From: Streptomyces gobiensis
GTDB lineage: Bacteria > Actinomycetota > Actinomycetes > Streptomycetales > Streptomycetaceae
Direction: 5' to 3'
Assembly (NCBI RefSeq): GCF_021216675.1
Contig: NZ_CP086120.1
Location: 2,896,501-2,960,500, forward strand
Length of the DNA stretch: 64,000 bases
Shown piece after piece: positions 16,293 to 25,371 of this stretch (position 1 is its first letter; the number at the start of each line of letters is the position of its first letter). Below the pieces are notes generated by a model. That model had not been told where the DNA came from, made no database searches, and saw nothing but the letters and a program-made list of their open reading frames with translations. The position numbers and the translations under genes were made by a program.

Positions 16293-17270
16293 TCAGAGAG
16301 TAAGGATGATCTTCCCTACATGGCTGCCGCTCTCCATGGCCCGGTGTGCGTCCGCCGCCTCCGCCATGGGCAGTCGCCGGTCCACCACGGCCCGTACTCG
16401 TCCGCTCTCGATCAACGGCCAGACGTGCTCCCGTACCGCCGCGACGATCGCCGCCTTCTCCGCGACCGGGCGGGCACGCAGGGAGGTCGCGATCAGAGCA
16501 CCCCGCTTGGCGAGCAGTGCGCCAAGGTTCAACTCGCCCTTGACGCCGCCCTGCAGACCGATGACGACGATCCGGCCGTTCACGGCGAGCGCCTTGATGT
16601 TCCGCGTCAGATACTTCGCGCCGATGATGTCGAGGACGACGTCCGCGCCATGTCCGTCCGTGGCCTTCTTCAGCTCCTCGACGAAATCCTGTTCGTGGTA
16701 GTCGATGAGGATGTCCGCGCCCAGCTCCGCACAGCGCGCCAGCTTCTCGGCGCTGCCCGCGGTGACCGCCACCCGGGCGCCGACCGCCTTCGCCAGCTGG
16801 ATCGCCATCGTGCCGATACCGCTGGCGCCGCCATGCACCAGCAGCGTCTCACCGGGACGAAGGTGCGCGATCAGGAAAACGTTGGACCAGACCGTGGCGG
16901 CCACTTCGGGGAGGGCGGCCGCGGTGACCAGGTCGACCCCCTCCGGCACCGGCAGCAGCTGCCCCGCCGGCACCGCGACCCGCTCCGCGTATCCGCCGCC
17001 GCTCAGCAGCGCGCACACCTCATCGCCGACCGCCCAGCCACTGACCCCCGGCCCCAGCGCGGCGACCCGGCCCGCGCACTCCAGGCCCGGATACGGGGAG
17101 GCCCCCGGCGGTGGATCGTAAAAGCCCTGCCGTTGCAGCAGATCGGCCCGGTTGACGCCGCTGGCCGCGACCTCGATCAGTACCTCGCCCTCACCGGGCA
17201 CGGGGTCGGGGACCTCGGCCCAGAGCAGGGCGTCGGGACCACCGGGTTCAGGAAGAGTGATGGCGTACAT
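16293..17270 (-). CDS. NAD(P)H:quinone oxidoreductase, zeta-crystallin/PIG3 type
   Basis: A protein of 325 residues in the medium-chain dehydrogenase/reductase superfamily. An N-terminal GroES-like domain (VNRADLLQRQGFYDPPPG, GLECAGRV) lacks the zinc ligands of alcohol dehydrogenases. The Rossmann motif LLVHGGASGIGTMAIQLAKA is followed by GADILIDY and VVIGLQGG. Such enzymes reduce quinones or enoyl compounds with NADPH. A good AAGGTGG ribosome site precedes the ATG. It is encoded alone upstream of the potassium channel operon end. Confidence 0.93.
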   Translation of the reverse strand: MYAITLPEPGGPDALLWAEVPDPVPGEGEVLIEVAASGVNRADLLQRQGFYDPPPGASPYPGLECAGRVAALGPGVSGWAVGDEVCALLSGGGYAERVAVPAGQLLPVPEGVDLVTAAALPEVAATVWSNVFLIAHLRPGETLLVHGGASGIGTMAIQLAKAVGARVAVTAGSAEKLARCAELGADILIDYHEQDFVEELKKATDGHGADVVLDIIGAKYLTRNIKALAVNGRIVVIGLQGGVKGELNLGALLAKRGALIATSLRARPVAEKAAIVAAVREHVWPLIESGRVRAVVDRRLPMAEAADAHRAMESGSHVGKIILTL

Positions 17271-17325
17271 AGGGGAACCACCTTAGGGGAACGGCCTCAA
17301 TGGCCTCCCCGCTGTTCCGGTTCGT

Positions 17326-18504
17326 CTACTGGCCCAGTTCGTCGCGGGGTTCCTGCCAGGAGGGTTTGGCGGGCTCCATCTTGGGCGGGGTGAGCAGCCC
17401 GCCGGTGTCCTCGTCCTCGCTCTTGCGCAGCTTGGTCGTCGTCGCCCCCTCCTTTATCCGGCGGATCGCCACCAACCGGTCCTCCGGCTGCAGCGTCGCC
17501 GCGTCCGCCTCATCAAAGCCCAGCAGCCGATGTCCCCTTATCACCGAGACGACCAGGTCACGGAGCTCCCGTGGCGAGCGGCCCACTTCCGCCTTGGTCA
17601 CCGGGCGCTCGATAATGCGCAGGCCGTGGCCATGCTGGATCAGATCCTCCATCACCTGACCGGCGCTCGGGCTGATCAGCGACAGGCCCAGCAGACGGCC
17701 CGCCGCGCCGGAGCTGGTGATGACCGAGTCCGCACCGGACTGCCGCAGCAGCGGAGCGTTCTCCTCCTCCCGCACCGCCACCACGATGTTGAGCGACCGG
17801 TTCATCTGCCGGGCGGTCAGAGTGACCAGCACCGCGGTGTCGTCGCGCTGTGGGGCGACGACGATCTGCCGGGCCCGGTCGACCCGGGCCCGCTCCAGCA
17901 CGCTGGAGCGGGTGGCGTCGCCGACCACGCCCGCGAAGCCGTCCGCGTTGGCGGCGTCGATCACCTTGGCGCTGGGGTCCACCACCACGATCTGTTCCTT
18001 GGCGAGCCCGGTCGCCAGCAGGGTCTCGGCGGCGGACCGGCCCTTGGTGCCGAAGCCGATGATGACGATGTGGTCGCGCACGCGAGTCCTCCAGTGCGTA
18101 AGCCGCCACTGCTCACGAGTGCGTTCGGTGAGCACTTCCAGTGTGGTGCCGATCAGGATCAGCACGAACAGCACCCGCAGCGGGGTGGTGATAAAGGTGG
18201 TGATCAGCCGCGCCTCGGTGGTGACCGGGGCGATGTCGCCATAGCCGGTGGTCGACAGGGAAACCGTGGAGTAATACAGCGCGTCCAGAAAGTTGACCGC
18301 GCCGTCCACATCATCCGTAAAGCCGTCCCGGCCGAACCAGACGACGAAGGCGTTGGTGAAGAGCACGATATGGGCGACCAGCAACCGCTTGGCCACCTGG
18401 ATCGCCGGGCCGGTGAGCTGCCGGGGCAGCTGCACCCGGAAGGTGTGTTCATCGGCGAAGGTCGTTTTCCCCATGGTGATGGGGTTACGGAGGCGGAGCT
18501 TCAT
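17326..18504 (-). CDS. K+ channel protein with TrkA-N/RCK domain
   Basis: A protein of 392 residues. Two membrane helices flank a pore loop with selectivity filter TTGYGDIAP. A cytosolic RCK/TrkA-N domain (HIVIIGFGTKGRSAAETL, VVDPSAKVIDAA, GDATRSSVLERA) and a TrkA-C-like end follow. This is a two-TM MthK-type channel gated through its RCK ring. It overlaps the moeA stop by ATGA, so it is the third gene of a mobA-moeA-kch operon, an unexpected partner for molybdenum cofactor genes. Confidence 0.93.
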   Translation of the reverse strand: MKLRLRNPITMGKTTFADEHTFRVQLPRQLTGPAIQVAKRLLVAHIVLFTNAFVVWFGRDGFTDDVDGAVNFLDALYYSTVSLSTTGYGDIAPVTTEARLITTFITTPLRVLFVLILIGTTLEVLTERTREQWRLTHWRTRVRDHIVIIGFGTKGRSAAETLLATGLAKEQIVVVDPSAKVIDAANADGFAGVVGDATRSSVLERARVDRARQIVVAPQRDDTAVLVTLTARQMNRSLNIVVAVREEENAPLLRQSGADSVITSSGAAGRLLGLSLISPSAGQVMEDLIQHGHGLRIIERPVTKAEVGRSPRELRDLVVSVIRGHRLLGFDEADAATLQPEDRLVAIRRIKEGATTTKLRKSEDEDTGGLLTPPKMEPAKPSWQEPRDELGQ

Positions 18505-19763
18505 GCCCAGGGGAGTTCCAGAAGTTCTACGGCTGTGCCCGGGGTGGCACCGCCGGGTGGGATGACCGCCAGCGCGGTGGCCGAGGCGATCCCACGGAGC
18601 ATAGCCGGGCCGTGGTAGCGCAGGGGACGCGCCTCGCCCGTGATGTGGATCACGGGGACGAGCCGGGTGTCCTGGGGGTGTCCGGGAGCCGCGTCGGTGA
18701 GCCGGGCGGTGACCGGCTCGGGGTCCGGGTTCCGGTCGGCGAGGGTGCGCAGCAGCGGCTCGGCGAGGGTGAGCAGCCCGGATACGGCGGCCAGCGGGTT
18801 GCCGGGCAGGCCGATGAGATGCCGCCCCGCCTCGTCCGGCAGCGCCGCGAGCAGCATGGGGTGGCCCGGGCGGACGGCGACCCCGTCGACGAGCAGTGTC
18901 GCGCCGATCCGCGCCAGCGTGGGGTGCACATGGTCGACGGGGCCGGACGCGGTGCCGCCGGTGCTGACGACCAGGTCGGCGGTGGTCGTGGTGACCGCCT
19001 TGTACAGCGCGTCGGCGTCATCGCCCAGCTGCCGGGTGGCCAGGACATCGGCGCCCAGGGCCGTGAGCCAGGGGGCCAGCATGGGGCCGAGCGCGTCCCG
19101 GATACGGCCGTCCCGTGGGGTGCCCTGGTGCAGCAGCTCATCGCCGAGTACGAGGACTTCGACCCGGGGGCGCCGGGTCACGGTCAGCACGTCATACCCA
19201 GCGGCGGCGGCGAGCCCCAGCACCGCCGGGGTCACGGTGGCCCCGGCGGGCAGCAGCAGATCACCGGCCCGGCATTCCTGGCCCCGCGGCCGGATATCGG
19301 TGCCCTGCGGGGGCGAGGCGGGAGCGGCCAGCCTGTCCCCCTCGGCGGCGCCGTGCTCGGAGCGGAGGACGGCGGTGGCGCCCCGTGGGATCCGGGCACC
19401 GGTGGCGATGGGTACGGCGTGGCCGTCGGGGAGCGAGTCGGGGTCCGCGCCCGCGAGGATGCCGGGCTCCCCGGGGGGCACCGTGAGCAGCCAGGGTCCC
19501 GGTCCGGATACCGCCCAGCCGTCCATGGCGGCGGTATCGAAGGCGGGGAGGTCGGTGAGGGCGGCCAGCGGGGCGGCCAGCGTGTGGTGCAGGGCACGGT
19601 CGAGGGGGATCTCGGTGGGCTCGCCGGGGGTCACGGCGTCGCGGGCGATCGCGCGGGCTGCCGCCCAGCCGCACCCGGCGGGGTGGGCGGGCTGCGGGCG
19701 CGCCCCGGCGGCGGCCCCGGCGCCGTTCACGAGGGCCAGCACCTCATCAAAGTCGTCACTCAT
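18501..19763 (-). CDS. moeA: molybdopterin molybdotransferase MoeA
   Basis: A protein of 420 residues from the ATG at 19763, which overlaps the mobA stop by ATGA; the upstream ATG at 19817 is not used. MoeA N-domain motifs (LPAFDTAAMDGWAV, IATGARIPRGATAVLRSEH, DIRPRGQECRAGD) precede the MoCF-binding domain (VLVLGDELL, LVVSTGGTASGPVDHV, GLPGNPLAAVSG). It inserts molybdate into molybdopterin adenylate. The C-terminal domain IV is present. It is translationally coupled to mobA before it and to the channel gene after it. Confidence 0.95.
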   Translation of the reverse strand: MSDDFDEVLALVNGAGAAAGARPQPAHPAGCGWAAARAIARDAVTPGEPTEIPLDRALHHTLAAPLAALTDLPAFDTAAMDGWAVSGPGPWLLTVPPGEPGILAGADPDSLPDGHAVPIATGARIPRGATAVLRSEHGAAEGDRLAAPASPPQGTDIRPRGQECRAGDLLLPAGATVTPAVLGLAAAAGYDVLTVTRRPRVEVLVLGDELLHQGTPRDGRIRDALGPMLAPWLTALGADVLATRQLGDDADALYKAVTTTTADLVVSTGGTASGPVDHVHPTLARIGATLLVDGVAVRPGHPMLLAALPDEAGRHLIGLPGNPLAAVSGLLTLAEPLLRTLADRNPDPEPVTARLTDAAPGHPQDTRLVPVIHITGEARPLRYHGPAMLRGIASATALAVIPPGGATPGTAVELLELPWA

Positions 19764-20614
19764 TCCGTTCCCGCGTTCCCCGCGTCTTCTGAGCCTTCCG
19801 CTGCTTCCGCTGCCCATCGGGCGGCGAGCACGGCGGCCTTACGGGCTGCCGCCGCGACCTCTTCGGGCGAGCCACCCCGCTGCGCGGCGGCGTATCCGAC
19901 CAGGAACGTCGTCAGTGGGGCGGCCGGGCGGGCGACCCCATGCGCGGCGTCCCGCGCGAGATCGAGCAGCTCGTCCGTGTCGACGTCGAGGTCGATGCCC
20001 AGCTCGGCCTTGACTGCGGAAATCCATTCATCCAGCACGTGACCATGCTCCCTGATACGGGCCCGGGCGGCCGCGATGTCTTCCCAGGTGTCGCAGTCCA
20101 GGGCCTCGGGCGGGGTAGCCGTGGTGATACGGCTCAGCGTCAGCTCGGCGGTGAGCAGTCGGAGAGGAAGATTGTCGAGCCGTCCGTGCTCGGTGGCAAG
20201 CAGTGCGAGCTCCCGGCGCAGCGATTCGGTGCGGTACGCGCCAAGAAGCGGCTGGTCCCGCCCGTCATTGACGATGGCCCCGTCCTGGCCGGGCGCGGCC
20301 GTCAGCCGCCGTACGGTCTCGGCCCGCAAGAACGGCAGATCACCGGACAGCACCAGCACGGTGTCCTCCTTGACCTCCCGCAGCCCGGCGTCGATGGCAG
20401 CCAGCGGCCCACCACCGGGCCGCTCCTCCCGGGTCCATACGACATGTCGGTACGTGGGCCGCCGGGGCCCCACGACAACGGTCCGCGCCGCGTTCGCGCA
20501 GGCGGCCAGCGTCCGGTCGAGCAGCGACCGGCCCCCGATGGTGAGGGCCGGTTTGTCCGCCCCGCCCAGGCGGCGGGCACGGCCGCCCGCGATAACGATC
20601 GCGTCGTAGGTCAC
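19760..20614 (-). CDS. mobA: MobA-like NTP transferase fused to DUF6457
   Basis: A protein of 284 residues. Residues ~1-190 are a MobA/GT-A nucleotidyltransferase (VIAGGRARRLGGADKPAL, ERPGGGPLAAIDAGL, VLVLSGDLPFL), which would link GMP (or CMP) to molybdopterin. The last ~90 residues (LDEWISAVKAELGIDLDVDT ... LTTFLVGYAAAQRGG) match the small helical DUF6457 domain, seen in actinobacteria alone or fused here. The start codon follows the bkd E2 gene, which is on the same strand three bases away. It heads the mobA-moeA-channel operon. Confidence 0.93.
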   Translation of the reverse strand: MTYDAIVIAGGRARRLGGADKPALTIGGRSLLDRTLAACANAARTVVVGPRRPTYRHVVWTREERPGGGPLAAIDAGLREVKEDTVLVLSGDLPFLRAETVRRLTAAPGQDGAIVNDGRDQPLLGAYRTESLRRELALLATEHGRLDNLPLRLLTAELTLSRITTATPPEALDCDTWEDIAAARARIREHGHVLDEWISAVKAELGIDLDVDTDELLDLARDAAHGVARPAAPLTTFLVGYAAAQRGGSPEEVAAAARKAAVLAARWAAEAAEGSEDAGNAGTE

Positions 20615-20617
20615 GTA

Positions 20618-21886
20618 CTAGAGCGTACGGAGCAGCACGGCCGGTTGCTCCACGCAGTCCGCGACATAGCGCAGGAAGCCGCCCGCGGTACCGCCGTCGC
20701 AGACCCGGTGGTCAAAGGTGAGGGAGAGCTGCACCACATGCCGCACCGCGAGCTCCCCCTCATGTACCCAGGGCTTGGGGGTGATCCGCCCGACCCCCAG
20801 CATGGCCGCCTCGGGGAAGTTGATGATGGGCGTGGACCCGTCCACCCCGAATACGCCGTAGTTGTTGAGCGTGAACGTCCCGCCGGTCAGCTCGGCGGGC
20901 GGCAGCTGCCCGGCCCGGGCGGCCTCGGTGAGGCGCGTCATCTCGGCGCCGAGGTCCTGCGCGTTACGGGCGTGCGCGTCGCGGACGACGGGTACGACGA
21001 GCCCTCGGTCGGTCTGCGCCGCGAACCCCAGGTGCACGGCGGGCAGCCGTACGATCTCCCGGGCCTCGGTGTCCACGGTCGCGTTCAGCTCGGGGTGCCG
21101 CGCCAGCGCGGCCGTACAGATGCGGGCCAGTACGGCGAGCAGCGGCACGTCCATCACCCGGCGGGCGGCCAGCAGCTCGGTGGCGTCGGCATCCACCCAG
21201 CAGGTGGCCTCGGGAATCTCCCGGCGGCTGCGCGCCAGCTTCTCGGCGACGGCTCCCCGGACACCCTTGAGTGGGATGCGCTCGCCGGTTGCCGCCTCGG
21301 GGGTGGATGCGGCCCGCCGCTCCACGTCGGCCCGCAGGATCAGACCGTCCGGGCCGGAGCCGGTGATCTCGCGCAGGTCGATCCCCTGTTCCCGGGCGAG
21401 GCGCCGCACGAGCGGTGAGATCACGGCAATGGTGTTGTCCCCGGTCCCGCCCCTTCCCGTAACCGGGGACTCCGCCCCCGGACCCCCGGTCCTCAATCTC
21501 CCCCAGCTACCTCCCCCAGACTCTGTCTGGGAGGTGCCCCCAGGAGGTGCCCCCAGGACAGGCCGGGTTCGAGCCCGCGGCGCACTCGTGCCGTAGCCGA
21601 CCAGGACGTTGCCGGAGCCGGCGTCGGGCTGCTCGGCGAGGGTGCCGGAGGCCACCGTCACCAGGGGGGCGCCGACGGGGATCTCGTCCCCGGCGTCCCC
21701 GTAGCGGGCCGTGACCACACCGCCGTAGGGGCACGGCACCTCGACCAGCGCCTTGGCCGTCTCCACCTCAACCACCGGCTGATCAACGGCGACCACCTCG
21801 CCGACCTCGACCAGCCACCGCGTGATCTCGGCCTCCGTCAGCCCCTCCCCCAGATCGGGCAGGGTGAACTCACGTACCTCAGCCAT
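20618..21886 (-). CDS. bkdC: branched-chain 2-oxoacid dehydrogenase E2 (lipoamide acyltransferase)
   Basis: A protein of 422 residues from the ATG at 21886, overlapping the bkdB stop. The N-terminal lipoyl domain has the lipoyl Lys in VETAKALVEV. A peripheral-subunit-binding domain (ISPLVRRLAREQGIDLREIT) and the catalytic domain with FDHRVCDGGTAGG follow. The linker (about residues 115-155) is unusual: it is encoded by a GC-rich intergenic-type repeat (copy B) and reads GGTSQTESGGGSWGRL... rather than Ala/Pro linker sequence. It is the last gene of the bkdA-B-C operon. Confidence 0.95.
   Translation of the reverse strand: MAEVREFTLPDLGEGLTEAEITRWLVEVGEVVAVDQPVVEVETAKALVEVPCPYGGVVTARYGDAGDEIPVGAPLVTVASGTLAEQPDAGSGNVLVGYGTSAPRARTRPVLGAPPGGTSQTESGGGSWGRLRTGGPGAESPVTGRGGTGDNTIAVISPLVRRLAREQGIDLREITGSGPDGLILRADVERRAASTPEAATGERIPLKGVRGAVAEKLARSRREIPEATCWVDADATELLAARRVMDVPLLAVLARICTAALARHPELNATVDTEAREIVRLPAVHLGFAAQTDRGLVVPVVRDAHARNAQDLGAEMTRLTEAARAGQLPPAELTGGTFTLNNYGVFGVDGSTPIINFPEAAMLGVGRITPKPWVHEGELAVRHVVQLSLTFDHRVCDGGTAGGFLRYVADCVEQPAVLLRTL
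21439..21557. repeat. GC-rich intergenic-type repeat, copy B, inside bkdC
   Basis: The plus strand reads CCCGCCCCTTCCCGTAACCG then GGGGACTCCGCCCCCGGACC, the same words as copies A and D, then a tandem GGAGGTGCCCCCA. It lies in frame in the inter-domain linker of the E2 gene, adding about 37 Gly/Ser/Arg-rich residues. Confidence 0.75.
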
Positions 21887-22938
21887 CAGCGGCCACCCCC
21901 TTCCGTCCACTGAGACTCCCACTGCAACCGGCCGACCGCATCCAGCACGCGGTCGACGCCCGGCAGATGGTGCCGCTCCAGCATCGGCGGCGGATACGGA
22001 ATGTCGAAGCCCGCCACCCGCAGCACCGGCGCCTCCAGATAGTGGAAGCAGCGCTCGCTGATCCGTGCCGCGATCTCACCGCCCGGTCCGCCGAAGCCAC
22101 CGGACTCATGCACGACAACCGCCCGTCCGGTGCGCCGCACCGAGGCGCAGACCGTCTCGTCGTCGAAGGGCACCAGCGACCGCAGATCCACGACCTCCAG
22201 GTCCCAGCCCTCCGACCGCCCGGCCTCCGCCGTCTCCAGGCAGACGGGGACCGAGGGCCCGTAGGTCACCAGCGTGGCCGAGGTGCCGGTGCGCCGTACC
22301 GCCGCACGGCCGATCGGGGCGACCGGCTCGGGTGCCTGGGCCGACCAGTCCGCCTTCGACCAGTACAGCCGCTTCGGCTCCAGGAAGATCACCGGGTCGT
22401 CCGAGGCGATCGCCGCCCGCAGCAGCCCGTACGCGTCGGCGACCGTCGCCGGAGCGACCACATGCAGGCCGGGCGTCGCCATGTAGTACGCCTCGGAGGA
22501 ATCGCTGTGGTGCTCCACCCCGCCGATCCCACCGCCGTACGGCACCCGGATGGTGATCGGCAGCGGCAGCGCGCCCCGCGTACGGTTCCGCATCCGTGAC
22601 ACATGGGAGATCAGCTGCTCAAAGGCGGGATACGCGAACGCGTCGAACTGCATCTCGACCACCGGCCGCAGCCCGTACATCGCCATACCGACCGCCGCGC
22701 CCAGAATTCCGGCCTCGGCCAGCGGCGTATCCGTACAGCGGTCGTCGCCGAACTCCTTCGCCAGCCCGTCCGTCACCCGGAAGACCCCGCCCAGCGTGCC
22801 GACATCCTCGCCCAGCACATGGACCCGGCCGTCCTCGGCCATCGCGTCCCGCATCGCACGGGTCAGCGCCTGCGCCATGGTGGCGGGCTTACGGGCTGCG
22901 CCCGTGCCCGTACCGGTATCAACTGCCGCCGTGCTCAT
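21886..22938 (-). CDS. bkdB: branched-chain 2-oxoacid dehydrogenase E1 beta
   Basis: A protein of 350 residues. The transketolase pyrimidine domain holds VLGEDVGTLGGVFRVTDGL, DTPLAEAGILGAAVGMA, and IRVPYGGGIGGVEHHSDSSE; the C-terminal transketolase domain contains VVHESGGFGGPGGEIAARI. It pairs with BkdA to decarboxylate valine-, leucine- and isoleucine-derived 2-oxoacids, supplying branched starter units for fatty acids and polyketides. Overlaps of ATGA at both ends show tight coupling with bkdA and bkdC. Confidence 0.95.
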   Translation of the reverse strand: MSTAAVDTGTGTGAARKPATMAQALTRAMRDAMAEDGRVHVLGEDVGTLGGVFRVTDGLAKEFGDDRCTDTPLAEAGILGAAVGMAMYGLRPVVEMQFDAFAYPAFEQLISHVSRMRNRTRGALPLPITIRVPYGGGIGGVEHHSDSSEAYYMATPGLHVVAPATVADAYGLLRAAIASDDPVIFLEPKRLYWSKADWSAQAPEPVAPIGRAAVRRTGTSATLVTYGPSVPVCLETAEAGRSEGWDLEVVDLRSLVPFDDETVCASVRRTGRAVVVHESGGFGGPGGEIAARISERCFHYLEAPVLRVAGFDIPYPPPMLERHHLPGVDRVLDAVGRLQWESQWTEGGGR

Positions 22939-24068
22939 CGCTCTTCTCCCTCAGCTCCCTCAGCGTCCAGCTCCGCCTGCAACTGGGCGGCCTGTTCCCG
23001 CAGTTGTGAGGTCTGCTGCGCGTAGACATGGTCAAAGAGCGACATCGGGTCGAGCTCCGGGTTCTCGTTCATCCGGTCCCGCAGATCGGCGGCGAGCCGC
23101 TCCGCCGCGTCCCGTGCCGTGCGTATGACGTCATCGTCCAGCAGCTCGCGGGAGGTCAGCTCGCGCTCCAGCAGGGTGATCGGGTCGTGTTCACGCCACG
23201 CCGCCACCTCGGCGTCAGCGCGATAGCGCGTCGCGTCATCGGCGTTCGTATGCGCCTCGATCCGGTAGGTCACCGCTTCGACCAGCGTCGGCCCGCCGCC
23301 GCGCCGGGCCCGGTCGATCGCCCCGGTCAGCACCTCGTGCACCGCTGCCGCGTCATTGCCGTCGACCAGTCGCCCCGGCATGCCATAGCCGACCGCCTTG
23401 TGCGCCAGTGAGGGCGCGGCGGTCTGCTTGGCCAGCGGGACGGAGATCGCGAAGCCGTTGTTCTGTACGAGGAAGACCACCGGCGCCTGCCATACGGCCG
23501 CGAAGTTCAGCGCCTCGTGGAAGTCGCCCTCACTGGTGCCGCCGTCGCCGACCAGGGCGAGGGCCACCACATCATCGCCCGCCAGCCGCGCGGCGTGCGC
23601 CAGCCCGACCGCGTGCGGAAGCTGGGTGGCCAGCGGGGTGCACAGCGGGGCGACCCGGTGCTGATGCGGGTCGTACCCGCTGTGCCAGTCGCCGCGCAGC
23701 AGCGACAGCGCCTGCACGGAGTCAACGCCGCGGGCGACGGCGGCGAAGGTGTCGCGGTAGCTGGGGAAGAGCCAGTCCCGGTCCGCCAGCGCGAGCGCGG
23801 CGGCGACCTGGCAGGCCTCCTGACCGACCGAGGAGGGGTAGACGGCCAGCCGTCCCTGCTTGGTCAGCGCGGTGGCCTGCTGGTTGTAGCGGCGGCCACG
23901 GATCAGCTGGGCGTAGAGCTCCCGGAGGAGTTCGGGGTCGAGCTGGGCACCGGTGCCCAGCAGACGGTACGGCTCCTCATCCGGCAGCAGCGGCGTCGCA
24001 TCGGTGCGGGGGCGCCAGGAAGGGGGCGGAGCGGGACGCCAGTCGCCTGGCTGCTCTAGGACCGTCAT
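22935..24068 (-). CDS. bkdA: branched-chain 2-oxoacid dehydrogenase E1 alpha
   Basis: A protein of 377 residues. The ATG at 24068 has a strong GAGGAGG; the longer open frame to 24266 is not used. Thiamine diphosphate binding is seen in LVGDGGTSEGDFHEALNFAA...NNGFAIS. Residues AYPSS/GQEACQVAAALALADRDW and FPSYRD are typical of the E1 alpha family. It is the first gene of the operon and is divergent from bkdR, which likely controls it. No E3 gene is present, so lipoamide dehydrogenase must be shared. Confidence 0.95.
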   Translation of the reverse strand: MTVLEQPGDWRPAPPPSWRPRTDATPLLPDEEPYRLLGTGAQLDPELLRELYAQLIRGRRYNQQATALTKQGRLAVYPSSVGQEACQVAAALALADRDWLFPSYRDTFAAVARGVDSVQALSLLRGDWHSGYDPHQHRVAPLCTPLATQLPHAVGLAHAARLAGDDVVALALVGDGGTSEGDFHEALNFAAVWQAPVVFLVQNNGFAISVPLAKQTAAPSLAHKAVGYGMPGRLVDGNDAAAVHEVLTGAIDRARRGGGPTLVEAVTYRIEAHTNADDATRYRADAEVAAWREHDPITLLERELTSRELLDDDVIRTARDAAERLAADLRDRMNENPELDPMSLFDHVYAQQTSQLREQAAQLQAELDAEGAEGEER

Positions 24069-24241
24069 ATCGAGCACACCTCCTCGTAGGGGCAAGCAAG
24101 GGGCGTGGGGGCGTTGTACGCCCCCTACCGATTGTTCGGTCCACGGCACATTCTGGCTACAGGCGGGGGAGGCCTGTGGACAAATGGCTGGGCAGGCACT
24201 GGGATGACAACAGGACGTCCATCGAGGGGAGGCCCCAGCGC

Positions 24242-24709
24242 ATGGGGGACGGACAGATGGCTCCACGGCCGCTCGACACCATCGACCGCGCGATCCTCCG
24301 CATGCTCCAGACCGATGGCCGCGCGTCCATACGCTCCGTAGCCGAGCGGGTACATGTGTCCCGGGCGAACGCCTACGCCCGGATCAACCGGCTCATCGAT
24401 GACGGGGTGATCCGGGGTTTCAGCGCCCGGGTGGATCAGGAGCGGGCCGGGCAGGGAGCGTCGGCGTACATCACGCTCAAGATCGTGCAGAACTCCTGGC
24501 GCACGGTACGGGAACGGCTCCAGGAGCTGCCGGGTGCGGCCCATATTGCGCTGGTCAGCGGGGACTTCGATGTGCTGCTGCTGGTGCATACCGCGGACAA
24601 CCGGGCGCTACGGGAGCTGGTGCTGACGCGTATCCAGGCGATACCGGAGGTACTGAGCACCCGGACGTTGCTGGTCTTCGAGGAGACGGACCTGGACCCG
24701 GCGCCGTAG
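24242..24709 (+). CDS. bkdR: Lrp/AsnC-family regulator BkdR
   Basis: A protein of 155 residues from the ATG at 24242 after GGGAGG. The N-terminal HTH_AsnC (LDTIDRAILRMLQTDGRASI, VSRANAYARINRLIDDG) is followed by an RAM-type ligand domain. It lies divergent to bkdA with 173 bases between. In S. coelicolor the Lrp-type BkdR next to this operon is known to control bkd transcription, and this gene has the same position and family. The intergenic region shows no obvious single palindrome. Confidence 0.92.
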   Translation: MGDGQMAPRPLDTIDRAILRMLQTDGRASIRSVAERVHVSRANAYARINRLIDDGVIRGFSARVDQERAGQGASAYITLKIVQNSWRTVRERLQELPGAAHIALVSGDFDVLLLVHTADNRALRELVLTRIQAIPEVLSTRTLLVFEETDLDPAP

Positions 24710-24710
24710 C

Positions 24711-24799
24711 ACCCGGGGGGCTCCGGGAGGTGCCCCCACAACACTGTGGGGGGCTGGGGGCGGCAGCCCACAGTTTCGGGAAGGGGCGGGATTGGGGAA
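24711..24799. repeat. GC-rich intergenic repeat, copy C (inverted)
   Basis: Read on the minus strand it starts TTTCCCCAATCCCGCCCCTT and continues CCCG..., matching copies A and D. It fills the gap between convergent bkdR and the SseB-like gene and may act as a terminator. Confidence 0.7.
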
Positions 24800-24829
24800 A
24801 GACCGCCCGGACGCCGCCCAGCCGTACAG

Positions 24830-25321
24830 CTAGCCGTACATGCGGCGCATCGCGAAGTCGACCATCTCCTCGACCGCCTTCGCGTCGAAGACGACCCGGT
24901 GATCGCCCTCCATATCCAGTACGAAGCCATAGCCGGAGGGCAGCAGATCCAGCACCTCCGCGCCCGTGATCACGAAGTACTTCGACTCCTTGCCCGCGTA
25001 ACGGCGCAGTTCCTTGAGCGTGGTGAACATCGGGATCACCGGCTGCTGGGTGTTGTGCAGCGCCAGAAAGCCGGGGGTGTCACCGCGCGGGCAGTAGACC
25101 TTGGAGGTCGAGAAGATCCCCTGGAAGTCCTCGGGTGACATCACCCCCGTGGTGAAGGCCCGCACGGCCTCGGCGAGGGACGGTGGGGACGGCTCCGGGT
25201 AGAGCGGCTGCTGGGGCGGCGGCGACTGCTGGCCATAGCCGGGCGGCGGCTGCTGCGGCGGGGGCTGGGCCGCGTAGTGCTGCTGATGCCCCGCGGAGGC
25301 GGTCTGCTCGTAGCCGTACAT
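24830..25321 (-). CDS. SseB-family protein with Pro/Gln-rich N-terminus
   Basis: A protein of 163 residues. The first ~55 residues are low complexity (QPPPQQPPPGYGQQSPPPQQ). The rest resembles the SseB N-terminal domain (EAVRAFTTGVMSPEDFQGIF, STSKVYCPRG, MFTTLKELRRYAG). In Streptomyces these small proteins are conserved but of unknown role, unlike the Salmonella effector-related name. It has no operon partners, being convergent to bkdR and divergent from fadE. Confidence 0.75.
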   Translation of the reverse strand: MYGYEQTASAGHQQHYAAQPPPQQPPPGYGQQSPPPQQPLYPEPSPPSLAEAVRAFTTGVMSPEDFQGIFSTSKVYCPRGDTPGFLALHNTQQPVIPMFTTLKELRRYAGKESKYFVITGAEVLDLLPSGYGFVLDMEGDHRVVFDAKAVEEMVDFAMRRMYG

Positions 25322-25371
25322 GAGGCAAAGGGTAACGAGTCACACTCGAACGGTTTGGGGTTGATTCTTAT

